From: Planctomycetota bacterium
Lineage (GTDB): Bacteria; Planctomycetota; SZUA-567; H5-PLA8
Assembly (NCBI GenBank): GCA_015075375.1
Contig: JABTUM010000002.1
Span: 1,943,813-2,007,812 of the forward strand
Length of the DNA stretch: 64,000 nt
Direction of reading: 5' to 3'
Shown: in pieces, positions 40,401 to 48,944 of the stretch
Layout: each line of letters begins with the position of its first letter
How positions within the stretch are numbered: position 1 is the first letter of the stretch
Program-made: the position numbers and the translations under genes
Notes under the pieces: generated by a model
What the model was told of the DNA's origin: nothing
Databases searched by the model: none
Seen by the model: only the letters and a program-made list of their open reading frames with translations

Positions 40401-41848
40401 ACCGGCAGCCCGGCCCGCTTCATCTGCTCGGCGACCTTCCGCTTCACGGCTTCGTCCATCACGAGATAGTCCGGCCACTCGCGTACGAAGCCTTCGTCCG
40501 GCCACTTCTTCGTCGCATCGATGCCCATCTTGCCCGTCCAGCCGTAATGCTGGCTGGCGTGGTCGAGCACGTCCGTGGGCCCCTTGACCAATTCGAGGTC
40601 GCGGCTGAAATCGCAGTTCGCACCGACGTGAAACCAGACTTCGTCCTCGTTCTGCACATTCACGTGCTTATCGACGATCACGATGATCTTGGTGAACATG
40701 ATCTGCCCGAGGCCCCAGATCGCGTGCATCACCTTGCGCGCGTGCTGCGGGTAAGATTTATCGATCGCGATGAAGGCGCAATTGTGGAAGACGCCGAACT
40801 CGGGCAGATTGTAGTCCACGATCTCGGGCAACGTGAGCTTGAGGAACGGCAGGAAGATCCGCTCGGTCGCTTTGCCCAGGAAGGTATCCTCCATCGGCGG
40901 CGGGCCGACCACGATGGTCTGATAGATCGGATCGCGGCGATGCGTCACCGCGGTGACGTGGAAGACCGGGTAATCGTCGGCCAGCGAATAGAACCCGGTG
41001 TGATCGCCGAACGGCCCTTCGCGGCGGCGCTCTTTCGGCTCTAGATAACCTTCAATCACGATCTCCGACTCGGCGGGCACGAAGAGATCGGGCTGCGATA
41101 CGCACGGCGCCATCTCGACGGGACTCTTGCGCAGGAAGCCGGCAAGCATCATCTCGTCGATGCCCGGCGGCATCGGCGCGGTGGCCGCGTAGATCACCGC
41201 CGGATCGCCGCCGATGGCCACGGCGACGGGCATCCGTTTGCCCAAGGCTTCCCAGGCGCGGAAGTGCCGCGCGCCGTCGTGGTGCAGGTGCCAGTGCATC
41301 GCGCAGGTGTGGCGGTCGAAGATCTGGATCCGGTACATCCCGCAGTTGGGCAGGCCGCTGGGATCTTTGGTGAAGACATTGGTAAGCGTGAAGTAGCGTC
41401 CGCCGTCGCCGGGCCAGCACTTCAGCGCCGGAAGCATGCCCAGATCGACCTTCGCGCCTTCGTACACCACCTCCTGGCACGCGCCGCTCTTCACTTTCCG
41501 GGGCGGGAAGTTCGCGAGCTTCGCAAGCAACGGAAGCATCTTGAGCTTCTCGACAATCGTCTCGGGTGGACGCTGATGCAGCAGCGCGTCGATCTCCTGG
41601 GCGATCTCGTCGAAGTTCGTGCACCCCAAAGCCAAGGCCGTGCGCGCATAGGTGCCGAAAAGATTGATCGCCACCGGCATCGAGGAGCCTTCGACGTTCT
41701 CGAAGAGGAGTGCCGGTCCGCCGCGCTTGACGGCGCGGTCGGCCCACTCGGTAATCTCAAGGATCGGGCTGACGCGCTCCTGCACGCGGACGAGTTCGCC
41801 GCGCTCTTCGTAGGCGCGCAGCAGTTCGCGGAGATTCTGAAAAGGCAT
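40397..41848 (-). CDS. UbiD-family prenylated-FMN-dependent decarboxylase
   Basis: The 483-residue protein matches the UbiD family throughout: GPALLFENVEG, KCWPGDGGRYFTLTNVFTKD, NCGMYRIQIFDRHTCAMHWH, EGPFGDHTGFYSLADDYPVF and a C-terminal IDATKKWPDEGF. The E-x-x-x-R and Glu residues of the active site lie in the EPKERRREGPFGDH region. Members remove carboxyl groups from aromatic or alpha,beta-unsaturated acids; in quinone synthesis this is a late step (UbiD or the futalosine-route decarboxylase). Which applies here is not decided; the nearby ubiE makes a quinone role plausible. It needs prenylated FMN made by UbiX, which is not in the window. Confidence 0.9.
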   Translation of the reverse strand: MPFQNLRELLRAYEERGELVRVQERVSPILEITEWADRAVKRGGPALLFENVEGSSMPVAINLFGTYARTALALGCTNFDEIAQEIDALLHQRPPETIVEKLKMLPLLAKLANFPPRKVKSGACQEVVYEGAKVDLGMLPALKCWPGDGGRYFTLTNVFTKDPSGLPNCGMYRIQIFDRHTCAMHWHLHHDGARHFRAWEALGKRMPVAVAIGGDPAVIYAATAPMPPGIDEMMLAGFLRKSPVEMAPCVSQPDLFVPAESEIVIEGYLEPKERRREGPFGDHTGFYSLADDYPVFHVTAVTHRRDPIYQTIVVGPPPMEDTFLGKATERIFLPFLKLTLPEIVDYNLPEFGVFHNCAFIAIDKSYPQHARKVMHAIWGLGQIMFTKIIVIVDKHVNVQNEDEVWFHVGANCDFSRDLELVKGPTDVLDHASQHYGWTGKMGIDATKKWPDEGFVREWPDYLVMDEAVKRKVAEQMKRAGLPV

Positions 41849-41941
41849 GTTGGGCGTGCTCCGTAGGGCGGCTCGCCGCGCACTATACAGAGCATTCGGA
41901 GCGGGTGCTAAGGAGGAAATGCAAGGTGGCGCGCGGGCGCG

Positions 41942-43618
41942 CTACGGACGCGGGCCGAAGTGCGGGGCAGGCGCGCCGTGCTCGCGCGCGCCCAGGTCCG
42001 GCGCCTCGCCCGAATACGGCCCCAGAAGGTTGGGAACCTTCAAGCCTTTGTCGATCGCCGCCGCGCCCTCGTTCAGCGCGTAATCGTAAGCCGAAGGCTC
42101 GAAGTGTTGAGCCTTGCGTTCGTCGGTGACGACCTCAAGGACCGGAACCTTAGCCCACATCGAAGGTTCGAAGGCGATGCTGTGCGGCTGGTGGCCGGCC
42201 TTCTGCATCGCCGCGAGACTCTCGAAGTTCACCTGGTTCCACTTGGCGAACGGGAACTTCGGATCGTGGGAGCCCCAGCCGATGTAATCGAAATCGACCC
42301 CGTCGGTTCCGGGCGTCACCTCCATCGCTTTGAATCCCGCGCCGGCGAAAAGGTTGTTCTTGAAGGTGACGCGGTGCCAGCGTTCGGCCGACGGGCAGTA
42401 CATCGCGTGCCGCCAACTGAATGAGCTGTTGTTGAAGACCACCAGACCCGTCGGCGTGCGCTGCATCTTGTACGCGGTGAACGTGTTGAAGATCTCGTTG
42501 CGCAGAAGGTATACCGGCCCGCCCAGCGTCGGCGCGACGCTCACGGCCTGATACGTATTGGTGAAGCGGTTGTTGAAGATGCGCGCGTTCTGAGCGCAGA
42601 AATCGACTTCGATGCCGTCGTCGGTGCATTCGGAAACCTCGTTGAAGCTCACCTCCCAGTTCACGCACTCGTAGTAGTTGTTGTTGGAAATCCCGTCGGC
42701 GAAACCCGTGACGCGGTTGTGCGTAACGATCACGTTCGCGCCGCGCGTTTCGATGCCGTGGGGGCTTTCGATCCCTTTGGTCCGCGGCCAAGTGCACGGG
42801 CCGGTGACCGCATTGTCCATCACCAGCGCGCCATCGGAGTCCTCGGCGAAGACGCCGTACTGCTTCACCGTCGCGTGGCAGTGGCTGACGACCGCCCACG
42901 GCGCATCCTCGGCATGGATCCCGATTTCGGCGTTACGGACAGTAAGCTTGCTGACCCAGATGTGCGGACCGCTGAACGCCACGCCGCCCTCGACGATCAC
43001 CCGGTCGCGGTCGGCGCCTTCGACGATCACGGGCAGCCCTTCACGGCCTTGGGCCTTGAAATCCAGCTTGGGATATGTGCCCGGTGCGAGAACCAATCGG
43101 TCGCCGGCTTTGAGGTCTTTCAGCTTCGCCACGGCATCGGCGGGCGTGGCCTCGATCACCTTCATCTCGCTGGGCAGGGCCGGCAGCGCCCGCGTGCGAA
43201 CCTTGACCGTCTTCTCCGCCGCGCCGCCGTCCGGATCGCCGAGCATTAAGCGAACCTCGTACTCGCGCCCGGGCTGCAGGTGAAAAATGGAGCCGGCCAG
43301 CAGGTTGGGGTTCTGCATCCCCTTGCGCCAGTTGCGGATCTTCTTGTCGTCCTTGGCGATCTCCGAATACTTCACGCGCATGAACGGAAACGCATCTTCC
43401 CAAGCTTCCTGGCCCGCTTCGCGGAAGGTGGCGGTCAGCGTCGCGTTGTAATTGGCGTCGCCCTTCACGAACCATCGAAACGAGAGGCAGGTAAAGGAAC
43501 CCGGATCGCAGACCAGTTCGCCGGGCACGACGGCGTTGGAGGTTTCGGCCGCACGCAGGTTCGAGACAAGCGGAGCCAAGAGCGCCACGAGGACCATCAC
43601 GATGCGGTTGCGGATCAC
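41942..43618 (-). CDS. Secreted right-handed beta-helix protein
   Basis: GTG at 43618 with GGGAGG nine bases upstream gives 558 residues, beginning with a signal peptide (RIVMVLVALLAPLVSNLRAA). Residues about 40-140 look like a fibronectin-type or similar beta domain. Residues about 150-480 have the parallel beta-helix pattern with ladder-like repeats (VIVEGGVAFSGPHIWVSKLT, VIVTHNRVTGFADGISNNNY, ARIFNNRFTNTYQAVSVAPT). Such proteins are often polysaccharide lyases or hydrolases; no catalytic residues could be assigned. The palindrome TGTACTAGTACA lies about 60 bases upstream. Confidence 0.78.
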   Translation of the reverse strand: MIRNRIVMVLVALLAPLVSNLRAAETSNAVVPGELVCDPGSFTCLSFRWFVKGDANYNATLTATFREAGQEAWEDAFPFMRVKYSEIAKDDKKIRNWRKGMQNPNLLAGSIFHLQPGREYEVRLMLGDPDGGAAEKTVKVRTRALPALPSEMKVIEATPADAVAKLKDLKAGDRLVLAPGTYPKLDFKAQGREGLPVIVEGADRDRVIVEGGVAFSGPHIWVSKLTVRNAEIGIHAEDAPWAVVSHCHATVKQYGVFAEDSDGALVMDNAVTGPCTWPRTKGIESPHGIETRGANVIVTHNRVTGFADGISNNNYYECVNWEVSFNEVSECTDDGIEVDFCAQNARIFNNRFTNTYQAVSVAPTLGGPVYLLRNEIFNTFTAYKMQRTPTGLVVFNNSSFSWRHAMYCPSAERWHRVTFKNNLFAGAGFKAMEVTPGTDGVDFDYIGWGSHDPKFPFAKWNQVNFESLAAMQKAGHQPHSIAFEPSMWAKVPVLEVVTDERKAQHFEPSAYDYALNEGAAAIDKGLKVPNLLGPYSGEAPDLGAREHGAPAPHFGPRP

Positions 43619-43675
43619 GAATCTCCCTCCCGAGCATTGCGCTCTTGGGAAGACATACACCGCTCCACGCTTAAG

Positions 43676-43687
43676 TGTACTAGTACA
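43676..43687. promoter_or_regulatory. Palindrome TGTACTAGTACA, candidate operator
   Basis: A perfect 12-bp palindrome lies between the beta-helix gene and the lexA terminator. Its position suits an operator of the beta-helix gene. Its closeness to lexA suggests a LexA box, but no copy was found upstream of lexA, so the assignment is weak. Confidence 0.3.
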
Positions 43688-43699
43688 TTCACGCAGAAT

Positions 43700-43723
43700 A
43701 AAAAAGGCGGCCCGAAGGCCGCC
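43700..43723 (-). terminator. Rho-independent terminator of lexA
   Basis: A 7-bp GC stem (GGCGGCC and GGCCGCC) with loop TTCG on the minus strand is followed by TTTTTTATT. It begins 24 bases after the lexA stop. The plus side also ends in TTTTT and could act weakly. Confidence 0.88.
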
Positions 43724-43747
43724 CTTTTTGCACAGGTGAAGGAGGAC

Positions 43748-44350
43748 TTAGTTCTTACGGACCAGCCCCTTGAAGACCCCCTGAATGCGCACGCGCTCGG
43801 CGAAGATCGGTTGCATCGTGGCGTTGGACGGTTGCAGGCGGAAGCGGCCGTTTTCACGGAAGAGACGCTTGAGCGTCGCGGTGCCGTCGTCCAGCAGCGC
43901 GACGACGATCTCGCCGTCCTGCGCCTGGTCGCGCCCTTCGACGACAATCAGGTCGCCGTCCATGATGTGATCTTCGATCATGCTGTCGCCGCGAACCTTC
44001 AGGACGAACATGTTCCCGCCGCAGCCGAAGACCTCGCCGATGGGAACTTCTTCACTCGATTCGATCGCTTCGATCGGCTTGCCCGCCGCGATGGTCCCGC
44101 GCAGCGGCAGCGCCTTCTTCGTGGCCTGATCGCGAAGGAAGTTCGGCTCGATGATCTCCACGCTCCGCGCTTCGTGCCGGCGCCGCCGGATCGCGCCCTT
44201 CCGCTCCAGCGCCTCCAAGTGCTCGAAGACCGTGATCGTCGAGACGCCCAGATCCTTGGCCAACTCGGCGTACGTCGGCGAGTAGCCGTGCTGGTTCTGG
44301 TAATCGAAAATCAGCCGCAGGATCTGCAACTGCTTAGGGGTGTAATTCAT
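43748..44350 (-). CDS. lexA: LexA repressor
   Basis: ATG at 44350 with AGGGAGG about nine bases upstream gives 200 residues; a GTG at 44374 would add eight. It has an N-terminal winged HTH (residues 1-65; GYSPTYAELAKDLGVSTITV), the self-cleavage site A89-G90 in GTIAAGKPIE, catalytic S123 in VRGDSMIEDH and K161 in TATLKRL. It represses DNA-damage genes until RecA-ssDNA triggers cleavage. The recognition helix differs from proteobacterial LexA, so the SOS box is likely of a different type. Confidence 0.95.
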   Translation of the reverse strand: MNYTPKQLQILRLIFDYQNQHGYSPTYAELAKDLGVSTITVFEHLEALERKGAIRRRRHEARSVEIIEPNFLRDQATKKALPLRGTIAAGKPIEAIESSEEVPIGEVFGCGGNMFVLKVRGDSMIEDHIMDGDLIVVEGRDQAQDGEIVVALLDDGTATLKRLFRENGRFRLQPSNATMQPIFAERVRIQGVFKGLVRKN

Positions 44351-44757
44351 CCAATCCGCCTCCCTGATGGGCACGCGATGACAGGCCCCCTGGAGACTCC
44401 TCCAGCCCGTTCATCCGTGCACGTGAGCGATTCATCCGACTCGTACCACGGCCCCTCATCTGCACTGCTCGTTTGCATCCTCGGTCGTACTTCTCCTGCT
44501 TATATCGACCTAAACCAACCATCTACCGTAGCACTGAGTTGCTCGAATTTCGTGCAACCTTAGCCTAAGCATCTTAATATATTCCTAAGTCGGCTGTTTT
44601 GCCAAGCGAGTTTAGTGAAAAACCGAATTCATGTGTTGGACGAAGCAACAGTCGGCCATGGGCTTCCACAGGTCGGTTGCGAAAGAAATGCGCCTGCGGT
44701 AAGACTCGGTACTGCGCTTGTGCTTTTACGCTTAAGCTTTCAGCCGATGTGATTCTT
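44351..44757. other. Non-coding spacer between divergent lexA and lipoprotein genes
   Basis: This 407-base stretch has no supported gene. It must carry the lexA promoter. A short inverted repeat CTTAGCCTAAG occurs near 44560. A TATAAG sequence on the minus strand near 44500 is a possible -10 without a clear -35. Confidence 0.35.
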
Positions 44758-45181
44758 ATGCTCAAACTTCGAATCTGGATGGGTGCCTCGCTGGCCGCCT
44801 TGGTCTTCGCCACGGGCTGCCATCCGCAGGGCCGCACGCCGCGCGCAGCATCCGCCGGCTCCGGTTCCGAGAATGCTTCCGCCGGCGGGTACGCCCCGCC
44901 TACGCCCGTTCGCCGAGCGCCGCCGCTGGATGCGTTCAAAGCCGATACGTGGCGGATGCAGGCCATGCTTGACGCCTTGGCGCCCGTCGCGGTGCCGAGT
45001 TCCCTCCTTCTAGGGGACGGCGACATCGTCCTGACGGTCACGATGCTGGAAGACACGCCGCGCACGCGGCAAGTCCTCGAAGCACTCAAGCAGTTGGGCT
45101 TCGCCGATCGCCCCAAAGAGGAAGGCGTGCAGCGCCTCTATCAGCGCACGGTGGCGCTGGGCGACCGCGACACGTGGCCCG
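44758..45181 (+). CDS. N-terminal part of a lipoprotein; frame continues in the next entry after a probable frameshift
   Basis: ATG at 44758 begins a lipoprotein signal (MLKLRIWMGASLAALVFATG followed by C) and a proline/serine-rich linker. A folded segment follows (LLGDGDIVLTVTMLEDTPRT, VLEALKQLGFADRPKEEGVQ). The frame stays open to 45741, but after DTWP (about 45180) it becomes an arginine/alanine-rich shadow while plausible protein continues one frame over (AFIEAARAARAW). Removing one C from the run at 45178-45180 would join the two frames. This is either a real inactivation or a sequencing error. Confidence 0.55.
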
Positions 45182-45310
45182 GCCTTCATCGAAGCTGCGC
45201 GGGCGGCGCGCGCCTGGCCGCGGCGCGCAGGCGGCTCGAATCGTGCAGCAGCTGGCTGCCTCGAGGCCCCCGGCGATCCGCAAGCGGCGCAGCGCTGGAC
45301 CGCGGGGCGC

Positions 45311-46414
45311 TTGGCGTACACAGGAGCGGCCTTGGATCTGGCGCTGCCGGCCACCGACGGCTTCGCGGATTACTTCCTGCCCGTGGCACTGGAGCAGCAT
45401 CAGCCCGCGCTGGGACTGAAGGCCAGCGAACTGGGATTCGTGCGCGGCGGCAGCGCTTCCGTCGGCGACGACGGCTACCTGCGCCTGCCGGCCGGGCCGT
45501 TCGCGACCGGCCTTTCGGCCGTTCCGGCCGGCGCGCAAGCGGTCTCCTTGGCCGCCGACGGTACCGTCACGGCCGTCGACGCTTCGGGGGCGGCGGTCGG
45601 GTTAGGACGCTTGGCGCTGGTTCGCTTGAACACCGCACGCGGCGACGGGTCGCTCTTTGCGCCGCCCGAAGACGAAGCGCCCGGCGCGCGAGTCGCTCCT
45701 GGCGAAGGCGCCGCGCCGGCCTTGCGCTCCGGGCACCTTGAATTTCCGGCCGTCGATGCCGACGCCGAAGCCGCGCGCCTCGTGGCGGCCTTGGCCGAAC
45801 TGCGCCTGCTCAACGCGATCGAACTGGCCCTCGCGCAGCCCGTACGCGCCGGCGGCGGAACCGTGCCCGCCGTCGATCCCGGTCCGCGCAAAGAGACGCT
45901 GGCCCTCGCCGCCGACATGCCGCTGGCCGAAGCGCACCTCAAGCTCCTGGGTACGGAAGTCGAAGTCTCGCCCGGCCGCACGACCCTGACCGTAGGCAGC
46001 GGCGAGAAGGAACGCCAGCAGCTCATTCAATCCCTGGCGCGCGTCCTCGACGGCCTGCGCCGCCGCATGCTCCTGGCCCAGCAGAATTTCGCCAACGCGC
46101 TGCGCACGCGCGACGAACAGGGCCAGCTCAACCCGTACCGCCGCAAGATCGTCAAACTCGGCGAGGCCGGCGAGGTGCTGGAAGCCGAAGATCCCAGTTC
46201 GTTCGTCAAAAAGCTGATGCCCGAACATCCCGACGCCGGCCCCGACCAGCAGGTCACCTTCCCGAACGTGAGCCAGAAAGTGGAACGCGCCGACTTCGAG
46301 CGCGCGCAACTGGAGTACGCGCTGGTCCGGGAACTCCTCAGCCGCCTGGACCCGCGCACGATTTACCCGCCCGCGCCGGACATGCGTCTGGAATCCGCCG
46401 CGCCCAAGCCGTAA
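45311..46414 (+). CDS. FlgG/FlgF-like plus FlgC-like protein (C-terminal part of the frameshifted lipoprotein)
   Basis: The frame is open back to about 45182; TTG at 45311 is only the first available start. The first ~130 residues resemble the body of flagellar rod/hook proteins FlgF/FlgG (YTGAALDLALPATDGF, GGSASVGDDGYLRLPAG, VSLAADGTVTA, LGRLALVRL, ending in LRSGHLE). The last ~130 residues resemble the rod protein FlgC (NPYRRKIVKL, then HPDAGPDQQVTFPNVSQKVE). The typical N-terminal FlgG/C helices and their NNLAN motif are altered to AQQNFANALRT. It may be a rod-derived envelope protein rather than a working flagellar part. No other flagellar gene is in the window. Confidence 0.6.
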   Translation: MAYTGAALDLALPATDGFADYFLPVALEQHQPALGLKASELGFVRGGSASVGDDGYLRLPAGPFATGLSAVPAGAQAVSLAADGTVTAVDASGAAVGLGRLALVRLNTARGDGSLFAPPEDEAPGARVAPGEGAAPALRSGHLEFPAVDADAEAARLVAALAELRLLNAIELALAQPVRAGGGTVPAVDPGPRKETLALAADMPLAEAHLKLLGTEVEVSPGRTTLTVGSGEKERQQLIQSLARVLDGLRRRMLLAQQNFANALRTRDEQGQLNPYRRKIVKLGEAGEVLEAEDPSSFVKKLMPEHPDAGPDQQVTFPNVSQKVERADFERAQLEYALVRELLSRLDPRTIYPPAPDMRLESAAPKP

Positions 46415-46603
46415 TTCGCGCCCTGCCGCCTTCAAATTCCATCCCACCACCGTATGGCCATCCTGCCTTGCCGTGGGGTACAGTACGCGGGAAACCGTTT
46501 CGCGCACGGCGCGCAGCTCATAGGTGCAGCACCCGTGCGATAATTTTTCTGGATTTACGGATGGATTCGATCGTTCGCGGCCCCTGCTGCTTCAGGAGAG
46601 GTC

Positions 46604-46692
46604 ACGAAGGAGCCCGATGCCTTCCACGGCTCCACCACCGGCGTCTCTGCGCTCGCGCTCCTGGCCTTCCTGGGCCGACCTCCGGTTTAGGA
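46604..46692 (+). pseudogene. Short remnant resembling a prenyltransferase/terpene-cyclase-repeat protein
   Basis: One frame reads AFHGSTTGVSALALLAFLG and then stops (TAG at about 46690) at the junction with the 111-bp repeats. The GV-ALALLAFLG pattern recalls the alpha/alpha-toroid repeats of large planctomycetal proteins. Only about 30 codons remain, so this is a weak recognition. Confidence 0.25.
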
Positions 46693-46785
46693 AACCGGGA
46701 ATTGAAGGTTATAACTCTTGACTTGATCTAGTTTTGCGGGAACGATCTAAAACTTTGGCGGTTACTTGGCGGAAGGGATTGCACG
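46675..46785 (+). repeat. 111-bp tandem repeat, copy 1
   Basis: This copy starts GCCGACCTCCGGTTTAGGAA and ends GGAAGGGATTGCAC. It contains a short hairpin (CCGGTTT and AAACCGG). It is followed directly by a second copy with about 85-90% identity by eye. No open frame is shared. Confidence 0.85.
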
Positions 46786-46896
46786 CCGACCTCCGGTTTA
46801 GGAATCCGGAAGTCGAAGGTTATAACTCTTGAATTGATTTAGTTTTATGGGGACGGCCTAAAACTTTGGCGGTTACTTGGCGGAAGGGATTGCACA
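46786..46896 (+). repeat. 111-bp tandem repeat, copy 2
   Basis: This is the second unit, same length, with scattered substitutions relative to copy 1 (for example GGAATCCGG instead of GGAAACCGG). After it the sequence has several TTGCAC/CTGCACT motifs (46901-46950) leading to the transposase. Confidence 0.85.
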
Positions 46897-47092
46897 CATC
46901 TGCACTGCTTTGCACTCAAACCCCAATATACCTCTGCACTGATTTGCACGGAATCCTAATACTGTCGTTTGCTCGATCATACTCTTTGCGTTTGCCCATC
47001 CAATCGGTCCAGATAGGCTGATCCTCTGTTCTCCGGGGAGCAAAAACTCTCGCATCTCCTGGTAAACCAACGATTTCAACGGAAATTCAAGC

Positions 47093-48160
47093 ATGCCCAC
47101 TAAGATCCTTCATCCCCTCCTCTTTCTCATCGCTAAAGCCACGCACGCCAAGCTCGCACGCTACATCGAATACCTAAAAGCCGAGAACGAAACCCTACGT
47201 GCACACCTTCCCACCCAGATCCGAACCACACCCGAAGAACGAACCCGATTGGTCAAGCTGGGTAAGCGCCTCGGCACCGACCTCAAGAACCTGATCACCA
47301 TCGTCAACTACACGACCTTTCTCTCCTGGGTCCGGAAGGAGAAGAACAAGAACGCTTCCACCAACCCCATTGGACGACCGCGGAAACCCGATGAAATCCG
47401 AGCTCTGGTGCTTCGCTTGGCCATTGAGAACCATTGGGGTTCCAAGCGCATCCACGGTGAACTCCTGAAGATGGGCATCACCGACGTGTGCCACACCACA
47501 GTGCGCAACATCCTCAAGGAGAAAGGACTGGAACCCAAGCCACGGCGAGGGCTCGGTTCCTGGGACGAATTCCTTAAGCGCCATGCCGAGACTCTGTGGG
47601 CCTGCGACTTTGTTTCCAAGAAGATTTGGACCGTTCGAGGGCACGTGGACTGCTTCGTGCTCTTCGTTATCCACATCGCCAGCCGGCGCGTGCACGTCGT
47701 CGGCGTAACCGTTGACCCGAATCGGGACTGGCTGGCCCAGCAGGCCCGCAACATCTGCATGCACTTCGATGACCAGCCCGTAAAGCCCACTCATCTGCTC
47801 CACGACAGCGACGGCAAGTTCACGCCACACTTCCGAGCGATCCTGGAATCGAGCGGATACCAGGCCAAGAAGCTACCCATTCGCTCCCCGAACCTGAACG
47901 CTTACGCCGAACGCTGGGTGCAGTCGTTGCGCCGGGAGTGCATTGACCACTTCATGGTCTTTGGCGAAGACCACCTGCAGCATCTGTGCCACGAGTACGA
48001 GGATTGGTACAACACCGTTCGGCCGCATCAGTCCTTGGGCAACCTTCCCCTCGGCGCCAAGCCGCCAGACCCGATCCAAGAACCTTTCCGAGCCGCGGAA
48101 GTGAAGTGCGCTACTCGGTTGGGCGGGCTCTTGCGGCACTACTACGTGGACGCGGCCTGA
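47093..48160 (+). CDS. Transposase with integrase core (rve, DDE) domain
   Basis: The 355-residue protein has an N-terminal helical region, an HTH-like part (GSKRIHGELLKMGITDVCHT) and an rve core with D172 (WACDFVSKK), D238 (HDSDGKF) and E273 (YAERWVQSLRREC), 34 residues between the last two. RPHQSLGNLP follows, as in IS3/IS481-like transposases. It seems complete and could be active. Terminal inverted repeats were not identified; TTGCACTGA-like motifs occur on both sides. Confidence 0.87.
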   Translation: MPTKILHPLLFLIAKATHAKLARYIEYLKAENETLRAHLPTQIRTTPEERTRLVKLGKRLGTDLKNLITIVNYTTFLSWVRKEKNKNASTNPIGRPRKPDEIRALVLRLAIENHWGSKRIHGELLKMGITDVCHTTVRNILKEKGLEPKPRRGLGSWDEFLKRHAETLWACDFVSKKIWTVRGHVDCFVLFVIHIASRRVHVVGVTVDPNRDWLAQQARNICMHFDDQPVKPTHLLHDSDGKFTPHFRAILESSGYQAKKLPIRSPNLNAYAERWVQSLRRECIDHFMVFGEDHLQHLCHEYEDWYNTVRPHQSLGNLPLGAKPPDPIQEPFRAAEVKCATRLGGLLRHYYVDAA

Positions 48161-48441
48161 CTTCACCGTCTTATTTCGTTCACGGCCTAGGTTGTCAAAG
48201 ATCACGAACCACGGCTGAAACTCTGTCCGCACGGCATGCGCTGGAGTGAAAGCACTACTTCGTCCAAACGCATTGCACTGATTTCGCTACTTCTCCTACT
48301 CGTTTGCACTGATCTCTGCTACTCTACTTTTTCTTCGACGGCTCCTTCATCCCCTGTTCCGCAACGCGACGAGTTTTTGCGTAGGACGGAAGATGGACGC
48401 TCCTGCCGCGCACCCGCGCCGGCATACAGCGAAAGCTCGAC

Positions 48442-48660
48442 GTGTTCCGCGGTTGGTACAACACGGAGCGACCGATGTTCGTCCTGGGTGGTCGCACGCC
48501 GGACGAGATGTGGGCTGGTGCGAAGCCACCCCACGGACGCCCAATCCTGGCCCACGAAGTACAACCCAAGGTCTTGGCGCATCGAACCCACTACGGGGGC
48601 GATCCCAACCTGATTAAGCTCGACATACGCGTGCACCGAACGATTCCACTTATCGCGTAG
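48442..48660 (+). pseudogene. C-terminal fragment of a second rve transposase
   Basis: The 72-codon frame reads FRGWYNTERPMFVLGGRTPDE, the C-terminal hallmark of rve transposases, followed by a basic tail. The catalytic core is missing and upstream sequence (48161-48441) has no matching frame, so it is a truncated copy, not derived from the intact neighbour (different sequence). Confidence 0.7.
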
Positions 48661-48780
48661 TGCGCGGAACGGACGTAGTTCTTTGGAAATCAAAACATCA
48701 GCTGGACCAGTGCGGAAGAAATGCAGCCGAGCTTGTTTCTTCTGTTTCATGGCTTCAGCTCGTTCGGACCTTCGGGAGGC

Positions 48781-48931
48781 TTAACAAGCTCCTGGGCCGG
48801 TACAGCTCGTCCGGATCGTCGGGAAGCTTACCCGTCTCCTTGGCCACTACACCGAGCTTGATTCAAAAATTTCACTTATCGCGCGGCTCCGGTTCGCTGG
48901 GAGGGTTAACAATGGCCTGGGCCGGTACAGC
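48781..48931. repeat. Pair of 26-bp imperfect direct repeats in decayed mobile DNA
   Basis: TTAACAAGCTCCTGGGCCGG (48781 on) and TTAACAATGGCCTGGGCCGG (48906 on) are 26-bp units differing at three positions, 125 bases apart. CACTTATCGCG also recurs (about 48648 and 48872). The whole of 48661-48944 has no supported gene. Confidence 0.5.
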
Positions 48932-48944
48932 CGCTTCACTAACG

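Noticed and set aside
46468..46731. Plus-strand open frame of 87 codons
   Set aside because: It is arginine/cysteine-rich without similarity; a neighbouring frame gives the toroid-like remnant instead.
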